Below, piece after piece: positions 17,968 to 26,274 of a stretch of 64,000 nucleotides of DNA. The position numbers and the translations under genes are program-made. Every line of letters starts with the position of its first letter. The stretch's first letter is position 1. The notes under the pieces are model-generated. The model worked only from the letters and a program-made list of their open reading frames with translations. It was not told the DNA's origin and searched no databases. The stretch comes from Ewingella sp049889095 (GTDB lineage Bacteria; Pseudomonadota; Gammaproteobacteria; Enterobacterales; Enterobacteriaceae), in assembly GCA_049889095.1 (NCBI GenBank), contig JBLJFK010000001.1. One strand, 5' to 3'.

Positions 17968-17998
17968 AAAGCGTCTCCTTAGGATGTAAACAGGGGAA

Positions 17999-18964
17999 TT
18001 ACAACCAGATTTCACCCTGGTGATAGTGCAGTGCCGGTTCGGCGTCCTGTGCCAGCCAGATAGGCCCGTCGAGATCGACCCGTTCCGCCTGCACGGCGAC
18101 GGGCAGCGCCGCTTCCATGGCAATCGACGAACCGAGCATGCAGCCCACCATGATCCGCAGGCCCTGTGCTTTAGCCTCGGTGCACATAGCCAGCGCCTCG
18201 GTCAGCCCACCACATTTGTCCAGCTTGATGTTGATCATCTCGTAACGGTCGCGCAATTTTGCAATGTCTGAACGTTGATGGCAGCTTTCATCGGCGCATA
18301 CCGGAATCGGATGCAAACAACGTACCAGATCGTGATCATCACCGGCAGGCAGCGGTTGTTCGATCATCGCAACATTGAAGCCATGCAAGGTATGAAACAG
18401 ACTGTCGAGATCCAGCCCGGCCCAGGACTCATTGGCATCCACCACCAGCGTGGCATGCGGTGCCGCATGGCGGATAGCCGCGACCTTCTCAACAATCTGC
18501 TCGCGGTTAAGTTTAATCTTCAGCAACTTAGCGCCACCTGCAACCGCTTCTGCAGCGGCGGCCACCATGTTCTCAAGTGTATCCAGACTCAGTGTTTCAG
18601 CGGTGATAACCGTCGCGGGGGGCGTCATTTCCAGCAGTTGCCAGACGGTTTTTCCCTGACGTGCGGCATCCAGTTTCCACAATGCGCAGTCGAGAGCATT
18701 ACGTGCTGAGCCCTGTGGCAGTGCCTGTTGTAGTGCCTCGCGGTTTAATCCCTGCTCTATTTGTGACTGGATCAGCACCAGTTGCTCGGTAACGCTCTCT
18801 GCCGACTCTTGATAGTGTGGCGTCGGTGTACACTCGCCGGTCCCGCTGTACTCGCCATCAGTCAGATGCACACGCACCACGGTAACAGCAGTGCGCGCGC
18901 TGCGCGAAATAACAAAAGGCCGGGACAGCGGCAGCTCCAGCGTTTCAAAAGTCATGGTGGTCAT
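17999..18964 (-). CDS. enolase-superfamily dipeptide epimerase (DgcA / L-Ala-D/L-Glu epimerase type)
   Basis: A 321-aa muconate-lactonizing subgroup enzyme. It carries the general-base pair KIK (Lys149, Lys151), metal ligands Asp176 (VDANES), Glu202 (IEQPLP) and Asp225 (CADES), and the opposite Lys in NIKLDKCGG (247-253). These positions match YcjG/YkfB, which epimerise L-Ala-D/L-Glu from murein. When paired with a DUF1611 protein as here, relatives are called DgcA, an N-acetyl-D-glutamate racemase of D-glutamate catabolism. It shares one base with the DUF1611 stop. Both readings place it in handling of D-amino acids; the true substrate is open. Confidence 0.87.
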   Translation of the reverse strand: MTTMTFETLELPLSRPFVISRSARTAVTVVRVHLTDGEYSGTGECTPTPHYQESAESVTEQLVLIQSQIEQGLNREALQQALPQGSARNALDCALWKLDAARQGKTVWQLLEMTPPATVITAETLSLDTLENMVAAAAEAVAGGAKLLKIKLNREQIVEKVAAIRHAAPHATLVVDANESWAGLDLDSLFHTLHGFNVAMIEQPLPAGDDHDLVRCLHPIPVCADESCHQRSDIAKLRDRYEMINIKLDKCGGLTEALAMCTEAKAQGLRIMVGCMLGSSIAMEAALPVAVQAERVDLDGPIWLAQDAEPALHYHQGEIWL

Positions 18965-19974
18965 TAGCCGTTGTCCTTAATCCACTGCGCCATTTCCTGA
19001 ATACCGAAACGTACCGGATCAGTCGCCGGAACACCGAATTCCGCCGTAATATCCGCCAGCGCTGTCCGCGCTTCTTCTTCGCTCACGCCGGAGGTATTGA
19101 GGGAGAAACCGGCCAGTTTCACATTCGGGCTGGTCAGTTGCGCTGCCGCCAGATTGGTGTCCACGCACTCACGCAGGGTTGGCATCGGCTGGTGCGGTAA
19201 ATGACGCATATGCGGGCGGCCCAGTTCATGACACATCACCAGCAGATGGGCCTGCGCACCATGGATCAGTCCCATACTGACACCGGCAAACGACGGGTGA
19301 TACAGCGAGCCCTGACCTTCGATGATATCCCAGTGATTATGATCATTGGCCGGGGAAAGCGCTTCCACCGCACCGGAGATAAAGTCGGCGATCACTGCAT
19401 CAATGGCGATACCCGCACCGGCTACCAGCACACCGGTCTGCCCGGTAGCGCGGAATTCTGCGTTAAGATCCAATTCGCGCATGGCGGCTTCGAGCGCCAG
19501 CGAGGTGTACATTTTGCCAACCGAACAGTCGGTGCCGACGGTCAGAATTCGTTTGCCGCTGCGTTTAATGCCGGTGCCAGTATCCAGCGCCGGGCGCATA
19601 TGACGGACATCGAACAGCTCTACTTGATGCTCTTTTGCCAGTTCTACCAGTTCAGGAATATCGTTTAGGCCCTGATGCAGACCGTTGGCGACATTGAGTC
19701 CGTTGCGGATGGCCGTTTTGATCGAGTCCAGCCAATGGGCAGGCAGCTTACCGCCTGAGTTGGCAGTGCCGAGCACCATTGTTTTTGCGCCCCGCACTTT
19801 GGCAGTAGCGATATCCATCTCTTCCAGTCCAAGGGAGACCGAATCTGTAGCCAGACGGATCTGGCCGACGCAGGAATCAGGACGCCAGACGTAAATGCCA
19901 CGCGCCGTTTTCGCCGCCAGCGGATCCATCACATCACCGAGGAACAGCAAATACGGCATGGGAATATGTTGCAT
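18964..19974 (-). CDS. DUF1611 protein, DgcN-like N-acetyltransferase
   Basis: A 336-aa cytosolic protein of the DUF1611 family. A Rossmann-like N-terminal half is followed by a P-loop domain with GTDCSVGKM (147-155) and later IIEGQGSLYHP, typical of the family. Members adjacent to an enolase-type racemase have been named DgcN and acetylate D-glutamate before racemisation by DgcA. It is the first gene of the minus-strand operon (DUF1611, epimerase, ATPase, binding protein, permeases, P1 and M55 peptidases). A GGAGAG site precedes the ATG. Confidence 0.85.
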   Translation of the reverse strand: MQHIPMPYLLFLGDVMDPLAAKTARGIYVWRPDSCVGQIRLATDSVSLGLEEMDIATAKVRGAKTMVLGTANSGGKLPAHWLDSIKTAIRNGLNVANGLHQGLNDIPELVELAKEHQVELFDVRHMRPALDTGTGIKRSGKRILTVGTDCSVGKMYTSLALEAAMRELDLNAEFRATGQTGVLVAGAGIAIDAVIADFISGAVEALSPANDHNHWDIIEGQGSLYHPSFAGVSMGLIHGAQAHLLVMCHELGRPHMRHLPHQPMPTLRECVDTNLAAAQLTSPNVKLAGFSLNTSGVSEEEARTALADITAEFGVPATDPVRFGIQEMAQWIKDNG

Positions 19975-20172
19975 GTCAGTTTCTCTCCAAAAAATGTCAG
20001 GGAACAGATCCGGTTTTTGTCACCGGTGAGACTGACTATTTCATGCGGGAGCAACGCTTGCGAATACTTGTTTAGTGGGGGGGTATACCTTTACGTTATA
20101 GGTAATTATTTAATTGATAAGAGTAAGATTTTAGCGAATTAATAACGTTGGCAAGCACGACATCACAGGCAT

Positions 20173-20203
20173 AAAAAAAGGCAGAGCCAATGAGCTCTGC
20201 CTT
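20173..20203 (-). terminator. rho-independent terminator of the porin gene
   Basis: AAGGCAGAGC (20178-20187) pairs perfectly with GCTCTGCCTT (20194-20203), followed on the minus strand by seven U (20173-20179). Confidence 0.88.
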
Positions 20204-20254
20204 TGGAATTACCATTTTCAGACACAGAAATGGGTAATAACTCGTGGTTTTAAC

Positions 20255-21355
20255 TTAGAAACGATAAGTCAGGGAGACTGTCATAACGTCATCGTTATTC
20301 AGGCCCAGTTTGTTGTCGTCTTTCAGTTGGTTGATCTGGTAGTCAGCGTAGGCATACATGTTTTTGTTGAAGTAGTAAGTCGCGCCAACTTCAAAATATT
20401 TCACCAGGTCTGCATCGCCAATACCGTTTTCGATGTCCTGCGCTTTAGACTGGACGTAACCTACAGAAGGACGCAGGCCGTTTTCGAACTGGTACTGAGC
20501 AACAAATTCAATGCCCTTGGTTTTATTGGCATAACCCGCCTGCGCTGGCGTCACGCCGACACCAGGCACGCTGATGTTGGTCATGTTGCGAGTTTCGTTG
20601 TACATCGCCGCCAGGTAAAGCTGGTTAGCGTCGTATTTCAGGCCAGTTGCCCATGCAGTCGCTTTGTCGCCTTTACCGTAGGTCGCGCTGGTTTGGCCAT
20701 TAGTACGGTCAGAAGAAGAACCTGCCAGTACTGCACCGATACCGCTGCCTGCGATGTTTTCATAATCCAGTGACGCGCCGTAGCCGTCGCCGTTAGCTTT
20801 TGAGCCAGCACGGCCATCATTCTCATTTTTGCCCTGGTACTGCATAGCAAAGTTCAGACCTTCAACCAGACCGAAGAAGTCCTTATTACGGTAGGTTGCC
20901 ACACCGTTAGTACGACCAACCATGAAGTTGTCGCTGTAACCTGTGTCGCCGCCGTATTCAGGCATCATGTCGGTAAACGCGATAGCGTCATACACTACGC
21001 CGTAGTTACGGCCGTAGTCGAATGACCCAACATCTTTCACTTTCAGACCCGCGAAGCCCAGACGCGTTTTGGTGCCTTCGGTGCCTGCTGATTCTGCGTG
21101 GTTAGCCTGAACGTTGTATTCCCACTGACCGTAACCGGTCAGTTGGTCATTAATTTGTGTTTCGCCTTTAAAACCGAAACGCACGTATGTTTTATCACCG
21201 TCTGAACCGGTGTTATCGCTGAACTGGTGTTTACCATTTACGCGACCATATAAGTCTAATTTGTTGCCATCTTTGTTATAAACTTCTGCCGCGTTTGCTG
21301 CAGAGGATGCAACGATTAAAGAGACCACTACGGCCAACACACTGCGCTTCATCAT
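20255..21355 (-). CDS. general porin of the OmpC/OmpF family
   Basis: A 366-aa outer-membrane trimeric porin. Signal peptide of about 22 residues ends SSAANA, followed by AEVYNKDGNKLDLYGRV, the standard mature start of enterobacterial porins. The pore-constriction loop L3 motif PEYGGDTGYSDNF is present, and the protein ends in the aromatic MTVSLTYRF needed for BAM-dependent assembly. The upstream region is long, AT-rich and carries candidate OmpR and NtrC-like sites. Whether it is the OmpC, OmpF, OmpN or PhoE orthologue cannot be fixed from this window. Confidence 0.93.
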   Translation of the reverse strand: MMKRSVLAVVVSLIVASSAANAAEVYNKDGNKLDLYGRVNGKHQFSDNTGSDGDKTYVRFGFKGETQINDQLTGYGQWEYNVQANHAESAGTEGTKTRLGFAGLKVKDVGSFDYGRNYGVVYDAIAFTDMMPEYGGDTGYSDNFMVGRTNGVATYRNKDFFGLVEGLNFAMQYQGKNENDGRAGSKANGDGYGASLDYENIAGSGIGAVLAGSSSDRTNGQTSATYGKGDKATAWATGLKYDANQLYLAAMYNETRNMTNISVPGVGVTPAQAGYANKTKGIEFVAQYQFENGLRPSVGYVQSKAQDIENGIGDADLVKYFEVGATYYFNKNMYAYADYQINQLKDDNKLGLNNDDVMTVSLTYRF

Positions 21356-21984
21356 TATTTAAGTTTCCTTGATTTTTTTATAAAGGATTTCTCATGCCTG
21401 CTTTCTTTTATATGACGGGAATATCAGGCTGTGAGTTTTAAATGTTTTAAAATGCTTCTGTCTGTAAATCGATTTGAACCTTAGCATTAAGCACAAAAAG
21501 TTAAAATGAAAAAGTTCGCGCATTTTAGTTAATTTAGAGTAAATAGTTGTTACTAAATATTTCATGGAGGGAATTATAACTTACTGATTATATGCGCATT
21601 TTGCATGATGGAATGCACCACTACAGTGCATAGCCCCATTTTAGTGCAAAAAAAGGAACGGTTTGTATAACAATTGTAATCGAGATCACTTTTCAGCTGA
21701 GGTTAGATACCATTAACAAGCATTAATAAATTAACAACTTCGGCAGCACCGATGCACCAAAATAATGCATAGCAGGGTGAGCATTTAAAATAGGACTTAC
21801 TTATACAAAAAACAGAAAAAGATAAAGTGTGATTTATATCTCATCACCTTTTTCTTTATTTTCTTTTATAAAATATTAATAAGTTAAATTTTTTGCGTTC
21901 ATCGCATAGAAATAGTTTCCATGGTCATTGAATTGAACAAAATGAGGATATTGCGGGTGACCGATTTGGGTGTTTTTTATTCTA
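21356..21984. promoter_or_regulatory. long AT-rich regulatory region upstream of the porin
   Basis: About 630 bp without a credible gene. Near the porin, the minus strand reads TTTACAGACAGAAGC then TTTTAAAACATTTAAAAC (about 21436-21471), similar to OmpR boxes. Further up lie three palindromic TGCACCA-like boxes at 21614-21630, 21632-21648 and 21753-21769. No micF-like RNA could be recognised. Confidence 0.45.
21614..21769. promoter_or_regulatory. three NtrC-like TGCACCA boxes
   Basis: Box A TGCACCACTACAGTGCA (21614-21630), box B AGCCCCATTTTAGTGCA (21632-21648, 18 bp further on) and box C TGCACCAAAATAATGCA (21753-21769) resemble the NtrC enhancer consensus TGCACCA-N3-TGGTGCA. I found no sigma-54 promoter towards the porin, so the regulator is uncertain. 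Confidence 0.4.
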
Positions 21985-22015
21985 AAAAAACCTCTTGTTC
22001 AAGAAGAGGTTTTTT
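21985..22015 (-). terminator. terminator of the ABC exporter gene (bidirectional form)
   Basis: AAAAAACCTCTT (21985-21996) pairs with AAGAGGTTTTTT (22004-22015) around a 7-nt loop. It lies just after the exporter stop; both strands carry a T-run. Confidence 0.85.
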
Positions 22016-22043
22016 GGATGAAAACAATATAAGGAAAAATTAA

Positions 22044-23762
22044 TTACTCTGGGCGGAACTGCGCAGCGTGGAGTTGAGCATAACGCCCCTGTAACGCCAG
22101 CAGTGCCTGATGGGTGCCCTGCTCGATAATCCCCTCTTTATCTACCACGACAATACGGTCTGCATTCTGAATCGTCGCCAGCCGGTGGGCAATCACCAAC
22201 GTGGTACGCCCCTGTGACAATTCGGCCAGTGATTGCTGAATCGCCTGCTCGGTCGCCGTATCCAGCGCAGAGGTGGCTTCATCCAGAATAAGGATGGGTG
22301 GATTTTTAAGGAAAATGCGCGCTATCGACAGGCGTTGTTTCTGCCCGCCGGAGAGTTTCACACCTCGCTCGCCAATCACGGTGTCCATGCCCATAGGTAA
22401 CGCATCAATCACATCATCCAGGCGTGCCTGGCGTGCCGCCTCGCGGATTTCGAATTCCGTCGCATCCAGTTTGCCATAGGCGATGTTCTCACGGATGCTG
22501 CCACCGAACAGAAACACATCCTGCTGCACGATCCCAATGTTATTGCGTAGCGAAACCTGTGTCATATCTCGGATGTCGATACCATCAATGGTGATAGACC
22601 CGCTGTCCAGCTCGTAAAAACGGGGTAATAGTGAACAGAGCGTGGTTTTACCTGCACCGGACGGGCCGACAAACGCCAGCGTCTCGCCCGCTTTGATCTC
22701 AAGATTGATGCCATTGAGAATTTTGCTGGCCGGCGTATAGCCAAACACCACGTCGCGATAACTAATATCACCCCGCAAATGCGCCACGGTCAGTGCATTG
22801 GGGCGGTCAACAATATCCGGCGCAGTGTCAATCAGTTGGGTAAAGCGTTTAAAACCCGCAATGCCTTTCGGATAACTTTCCAATACTGAGGTGATTTTTG
22901 CCACCGGGCGGAAAAACACTTCCACCAGCAGCAGGAACCCGACAAAGCCCCCATAACTCAGCTGACCGTTCACTACATACCAGGTTCCGGCGATCATAAT
23001 GATAATTTGGATCAAACGCGTGCTGAGGTAGCTTAGCGTCAGGCTGGCGGTCATTATGCGGTAGGCTTTCAGCTTGGTGGTGCGATAGCTTTCATTATCC
23101 CTGGCGAAGAGTGTTTCCTCATGCGCTTCGTTTGCAAAAGCTTTCACGACGCGGATACCACCGATGCTCTCTTCAATCCTTGCATTGAAATTACCCACCT
23201 GCCCGAACAGACGCCGCCAGGTTTCAGTCATCTGTGCGCCGTAACGGCTGACCAGAAATGTCATGAACGGCACAATAACGATGGTCATCAGCGCCATCGG
23301 CAGATGCACCGTCGCCATCAGGATAAACGCACCAATAAAGGTCATGATGGCAATAAACAAGTCTTCCGGACCGTGGTGCGCCACTTCCCCCACCTCCTCC
23401 AGATCCTTGGTGACGTGAGTAATGATATGGCCGGTTTTAGTGTTGTCGTAATAACGGAAAGAGAGTTTCTGTAAATGGCTGAACGCCTGACGCCGCATAT
23501 CCGTCTCAATGCCTACCCCCAGCGCATGTCCCCAATAGTTGACGATGGCCATCAAACCGGTGTTCAGCATATAAATCAGTAGCAGGCCGACGGTCGCTGC
23601 CAGAATTAACACAAAGTCATGAGCTGGCAGCAGTTTATCGATGAAGACTTTAATGGCCATCGGAAAGCCCAGCTCCAATAATCCGGCGAGGATCGCGCAA
23701 CCGAAATCGAGGTAGAACAGTTTTTTATAGGGGGCGTAATAGGCAAAAAAACGGCGGAGCAT
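22044..23762 (-). CDS. ABC exporter, fused membrane and ATPase domains (MsbA/multidrug type)
   Basis: A 572-aa half-transporter that would work as a homodimer in the inner membrane. Residues 1-310 form an ABC_membrane domain with six hydrophobic segments. The C-terminal ATPase has Walker A GPSGAGKT, signature LSGGQKQR, Walker B LILDEATSALD and the H-loop VIAHRLAT. It is not the msbA locus (no lpxK beside it) and stands alone between a porin and a repeat region. Substrate unknown; drugs or lipids are typical of the family. Confidence 0.88.
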   Translation of the reverse strand: MLRRFFAYYAPYKKLFYLDFGCAILAGLLELGFPMAIKVFIDKLLPAHDFVLILAATVGLLLIYMLNTGLMAIVNYWGHALGVGIETDMRRQAFSHLQKLSFRYYDNTKTGHIITHVTKDLEEVGEVAHHGPEDLFIAIMTFIGAFILMATVHLPMALMTIVIVPFMTFLVSRYGAQMTETWRRLFGQVGNFNARIEESIGGIRVVKAFANEAHEETLFARDNESYRTTKLKAYRIMTASLTLSYLSTRLIQIIIMIAGTWYVVNGQLSYGGFVGFLLLVEVFFRPVAKITSVLESYPKGIAGFKRFTQLIDTAPDIVDRPNALTVAHLRGDISYRDVVFGYTPASKILNGINLEIKAGETLAFVGPSGAGKTTLCSLLPRFYELDSGSITIDGIDIRDMTQVSLRNNIGIVQQDVFLFGGSIRENIAYGKLDATEFEIREAARQARLDDVIDALPMGMDTVIGERGVKLSGGQKQRLSIARIFLKNPPILILDEATSALDTATEQAIQQSLAELSQGRTTLVIAHRLATIQNADRIVVVDKEGIIEQGTHQALLALQGRYAQLHAAQFRPE

Positions 23763-23865
23763 CGTCGATCCTCATTGGAATAGCCCAGGCGCGGGCAAGC
23801 TTGTCAGTCTAAATGAAAATTGTTCTCAGTTCATTGGGAAATGGCGTTCCCGACCCTCCCTTTGA

Positions 23866-24145
23866 GTTCAAGTTCAAGTTCAACTTCAAGGTCAAGACCT
23901 TGGGTTGCCACCCAAACTGGCCTCAAGGGTGGCTTATCGCCGCCACCCTTAAGAATCCCGGGCTCTTTTAAAGACAGCAGCTGCGCAGGTCACAATGGCC
24001 GTGTTTCAGGCACAATGGCTATAGCCGCAAACTCCGCCGCTGCGCGGTTCTCTCATTTCGGGCTTCAACCCGCGTAAACCCCCACGCGGTTTTACGCCTC
24101 TCACTCGACGTCGTTTTGAACGCGGCCCATACTTTTTTAAAGACA
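23866..24145 (+). repeat. novel intergenic repeat family, copy A
   Basis: Begins with four TTCAA hexamers (23866-23889), then hairpin TTGGGT/ACCCAA (23900-23915), then variable stem AAGGGTGGC/GCCACCCTT (23925-23933, 23942-23950). The conserved core follows: GCTCTTTTA, CAGCTGCGCAGGTCACAATG, GTGTTTCAG (24001-24009), GCCGCAAACTCCGCCGCTG, and GACGTCGTTTTGAACGCGGC near the end. No protein is encoded. It faces copy B head to head. Confidence 0.8.
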
Positions 24146-24172
24146 AATACAGTTCCGATTTTGAAGTGAAGA

Positions 24173-24513
24173 AAGCTTCGGCCGCATTCAAAAATGATGC
24201 CGAACGAACGGTGAGAAACTGTGAGCGGGTCTATTGCGAGCAGGTCCGAACCTGAAGTGAGGGTACCGCCTAAGCGGCGACATTTTGCGGCTATCGCTGA
24301 GATAACTGAAACACGACCATTGTGACCCGCGCAGCTGCGAGAGCTGCATAAAAGAGCCCGGGAGTCCAGAGGGCGGCGGCGATTGGCCGCCCTCTGGTCG
24401 GTGTGGGCCGATGCCCACGACCTTGACCTTCAAAAGCAAGTTCGGAATGCAATCCGAAGCCTGCCCGGTGTGGGCCGATGCCCACGACCTTGAATTTGAA
24501 TTTAAATTTGAAA
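24173..24513 (-). repeat. novel intergenic repeat family, copy B
   Basis: Inverted relative to copy A. On the minus strand it runs from TTGAAN-type hexamers (24490-24513) through hairpin GTGGGC/GCCCAC, a 12-bp variable stem CCAGAGGGCGGC/GCCGCCCTCTGG (24366-24377, 24386-24397) and the core with CTGAAACAC (24306-24314, plus strand). It contains a 28-bp internal duplication (24399-24426 and 24466-24493) around a small TTCGGA/TCCGAA hairpin. Confidence 0.8.
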
Positions 24514-24526
24514 TCAAAAATAAAAA

Positions 24527-24760
24527 CTATTGCTTCGCTTTACGCCGAATCACAACCCAACTGATAAGCCCCAACACGCTCCCAAATACGATGAACCAGA
24601 TCCCCATCAAGAACTGTGGTGGCATTTCGCCACCGAGCGCCGGGTCACTGTTGCCAACAATCAGACCATGGACCACGGCGACAATGCCGATCACAATGAG
24701 GATCAGACTGTTGCGCAATAATCGACGCGGCAGGGAGAAGGGTTTTCTTTCAATGGCCAT
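24527..24760 (-). CDS. small two-helix membrane protein, function unknown
   Basis: A 77-aa protein starting at ATG 24760, eight bases after AAGGA; an upstream in-frame ATG at 24769 would abut that site and is less likely. Two hydrophobic segments (about residues 15-33 and 47-69) flank a short polar loop SDPALGGEMPPQ, and the tail is basic (RRKAKQ). It lies downstream of narI past a strong terminator, so it is expressed separately. I do not recognise a named family. Confidence 0.65.
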   Translation of the reverse strand: MAIERKPFSLPRRLLRNSLILIVIGIVAVVHGLIVGNSDPALGGEMPPQFLMGIWFIVFGSVLGLISWVVIRRKAKQ

Positions 24761-24797
24761 GATGAGCATCCTTGGTAAATAGAGGCATTAACATTAT

Positions 24798-24829
24798 AAA
24801 AAAGCGAAGGGCGCATCATAGCGCCCTTC
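24798..24829 (-). terminator. terminator of the narGHJI operon
   Basis: GAAGGGCGC (24806-24814) pairs perfectly with GCGCCCTTC (24821-24829). The minus strand continues into a U-tract (24798-24803). Confidence 0.88.
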
Positions 24830-24862
24830 TGTTTCTTGTCAAAATACCCCGCACCCTGTCGT

Positions 24863-25540
24863 TCAGCGGCGGTTACGCACCAGTTGGTAACGACGAGTGA
24901 GATATTCCACCGGTGCGCTCCAGATATGCACCAAACGGCAGAACGGGAACAACAGGAACAGCGTCATGCCCAGCACGATATGCACACGGAAAATCAACGC
25001 CACGCCGTCAAGATGCGCGGATGCGCCGCCGTGGAAGGTCACCACCGACTGCGCCCAGCCCACCAGTTTCATCATTTCGCTGCCGTCCATATGTTGAGCG
25101 GAGAACGGAATGGTGCCAAGGCCCAGACAAACCTGAACAACCAACAAGGTCATGATCATAATGTCACCCGCGCTTGAGGTTGCACGTACGCGCGGATTAC
25201 ACAGACGGCGCTTGAGCAGCATCGCGCCACCCACCAACGTCATCAAACCGCAGGCACCGCCCGCCCACATCGCCATTTGCTGCTTCACGGCGATCGGCAG
25301 GAAGGATTCATACATCCAGTGCGGCGTCAGCATCCCGAAGGCGTGGCCGGCGAAGATGCCGAGAATACCGACATGGAACAGCGGAGAAGCAATGCGCAAC
25401 CCTTTTTTGTCCATGATTTGGCTGGAACCCGCGCGCCAACTGTATTGCCCATAGTCATAACGCAGCCAGCTACCCACCAGAAAAACGGTGCCACAGATGT
25501 ATGGATAGATATCAAATAGTAAAGTATTGAGGAAATTCAT
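24863..25540 (-). CDS. narI: respiratory nitrate reductase A, cytochrome b subunit
   Basis: A 225-aa integral membrane subunit that oxidises quinol and passes electrons through two b hemes to NarH. Heme ligands His56, His66, His187 and His205 occupy the expected positions, and five hydrophobic segments are visible. The length matches E. coli NarI. The start overlaps the narJ stop by 4 bp. Confidence 0.97.
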   Translation of the reverse strand: MNFLNTLLFDIYPYICGTVFLVGSWLRYDYGQYSWRAGSSQIMDKKGLRIASPLFHVGILGIFAGHAFGMLTPHWMYESFLPIAVKQQMAMWAGGACGLMTLVGGAMLLKRRLCNPRVRATSSAGDIMIMTLLVVQVCLGLGTIPFSAQHMDGSEMMKLVGWAQSVVTFHGGASAHLDGVALIFRVHIVLGMTLFLLFPFCRLVHIWSAPVEYLTRRYQLVRNRR

Positions 25541-26274
25541 GGCCGTACATCCTCTGTCGTTGTCACGCGGAATGTTCCTGCGTCAAGGTCAAGATACTGA
25601 GGCTGAACGGCCCCGGCGAAGCGTTTTTGACGGGCCGCTTCTTCACCGCTGGCGCAACTCTGCTCACCGAGGAACTTGATCTGCTCCTCTTCCCATACCG
25701 CATCGAGCGCGGCTGGCGTGTCATCACGCACTTCTTGTTGCAAGCTGGGACGCACATCTTCACTGGCCAGTTCACTGCCAGACATAGCCAGCAGCAGATC
25801 GAACAGACCGGCATAGGCGCTGTCACGTTCATGAAAACGAGCACCCAGCAGAGCCAGAATCGGTGCAATATCTTTCAGACCGTCACAGGCTTCGGTGATC
25901 TCCATAGTGGAAAGATATTCCAGATAGAGCGGCAAGTAGTCCGGCAGCTCGCGGCTGTCGATCTCCAGACCGGCAGCGCGATACTGCTCCATCAAATCCA
26001 CCATTGCCTGACCGCGATCGCGGGATTCACCATGAACGTGCTCAAACAGCAACAGCGACGTGGCACGGCCGCGATCGAACAAACCGGTATACGCAGACTG
26101 CGCATCTAACAGTTCTTGTTTGCAAAAGGCATGGATGTACAGCGCCAGATCCAGACGCTGCTGCGTATTCATTTCCGGTGATTCGTTTACCGCTTCGATC
26201 AGTTCCATCTTATGTAACCAAAGGTCTTCAGACGGATAATCAAGCAGCAAGCCGATGAGTCGTAAACTGTTCAT
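25537..26274 (-). CDS. narJ: nitrate reductase molybdenum-cofactor assembly chaperone
   Basis: A 245-aa cytosolic chaperone of the NarJ/TorD family. It binds the NarG N-terminus and supports cofactor insertion before membrane docking; it is not part of the final enzyme. Helical throughout, with the LLLDYPSEDLW opening and the PDYLPLYLEYLS motif characteristic of NarJ. It shares one base with narH upstream and four with narI downstream. Confidence 0.96.
   Translation of the reverse strand: MNSLRLIGLLLDYPSEDLWLHKMELIEAVNESPEMNTQQRLDLALYIHAFCKQELLDAQSAYTGLFDRGRATSLLLFEHVHGESRDRGQAMVDLMEQYRAAGLEIDSRELPDYLPLYLEYLSTMEITEACDGLKDIAPILALLGARFHERDSAYAGLFDLLLAMSGSELASEDVRPSLQQEVRDDTPAALDAVWEEEQIKFLGEQSCASGEEAARQKRFAGAVQPQYLDLDAGTFRVTTTEDVRP

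Noticed and set aside
21361..21613. Sigma-54 promoter between the NtrC-like boxes and the porin
   Set aside because: No GG-N10-GC arrangement in the right orientation.
21356..21984. micF-like antisense RNA upstream of the porin
   Set aside because: The only terminator-like hairpin belongs to the ABC exporter, and no sequence resembling micF or pairing to a porin start was seen.
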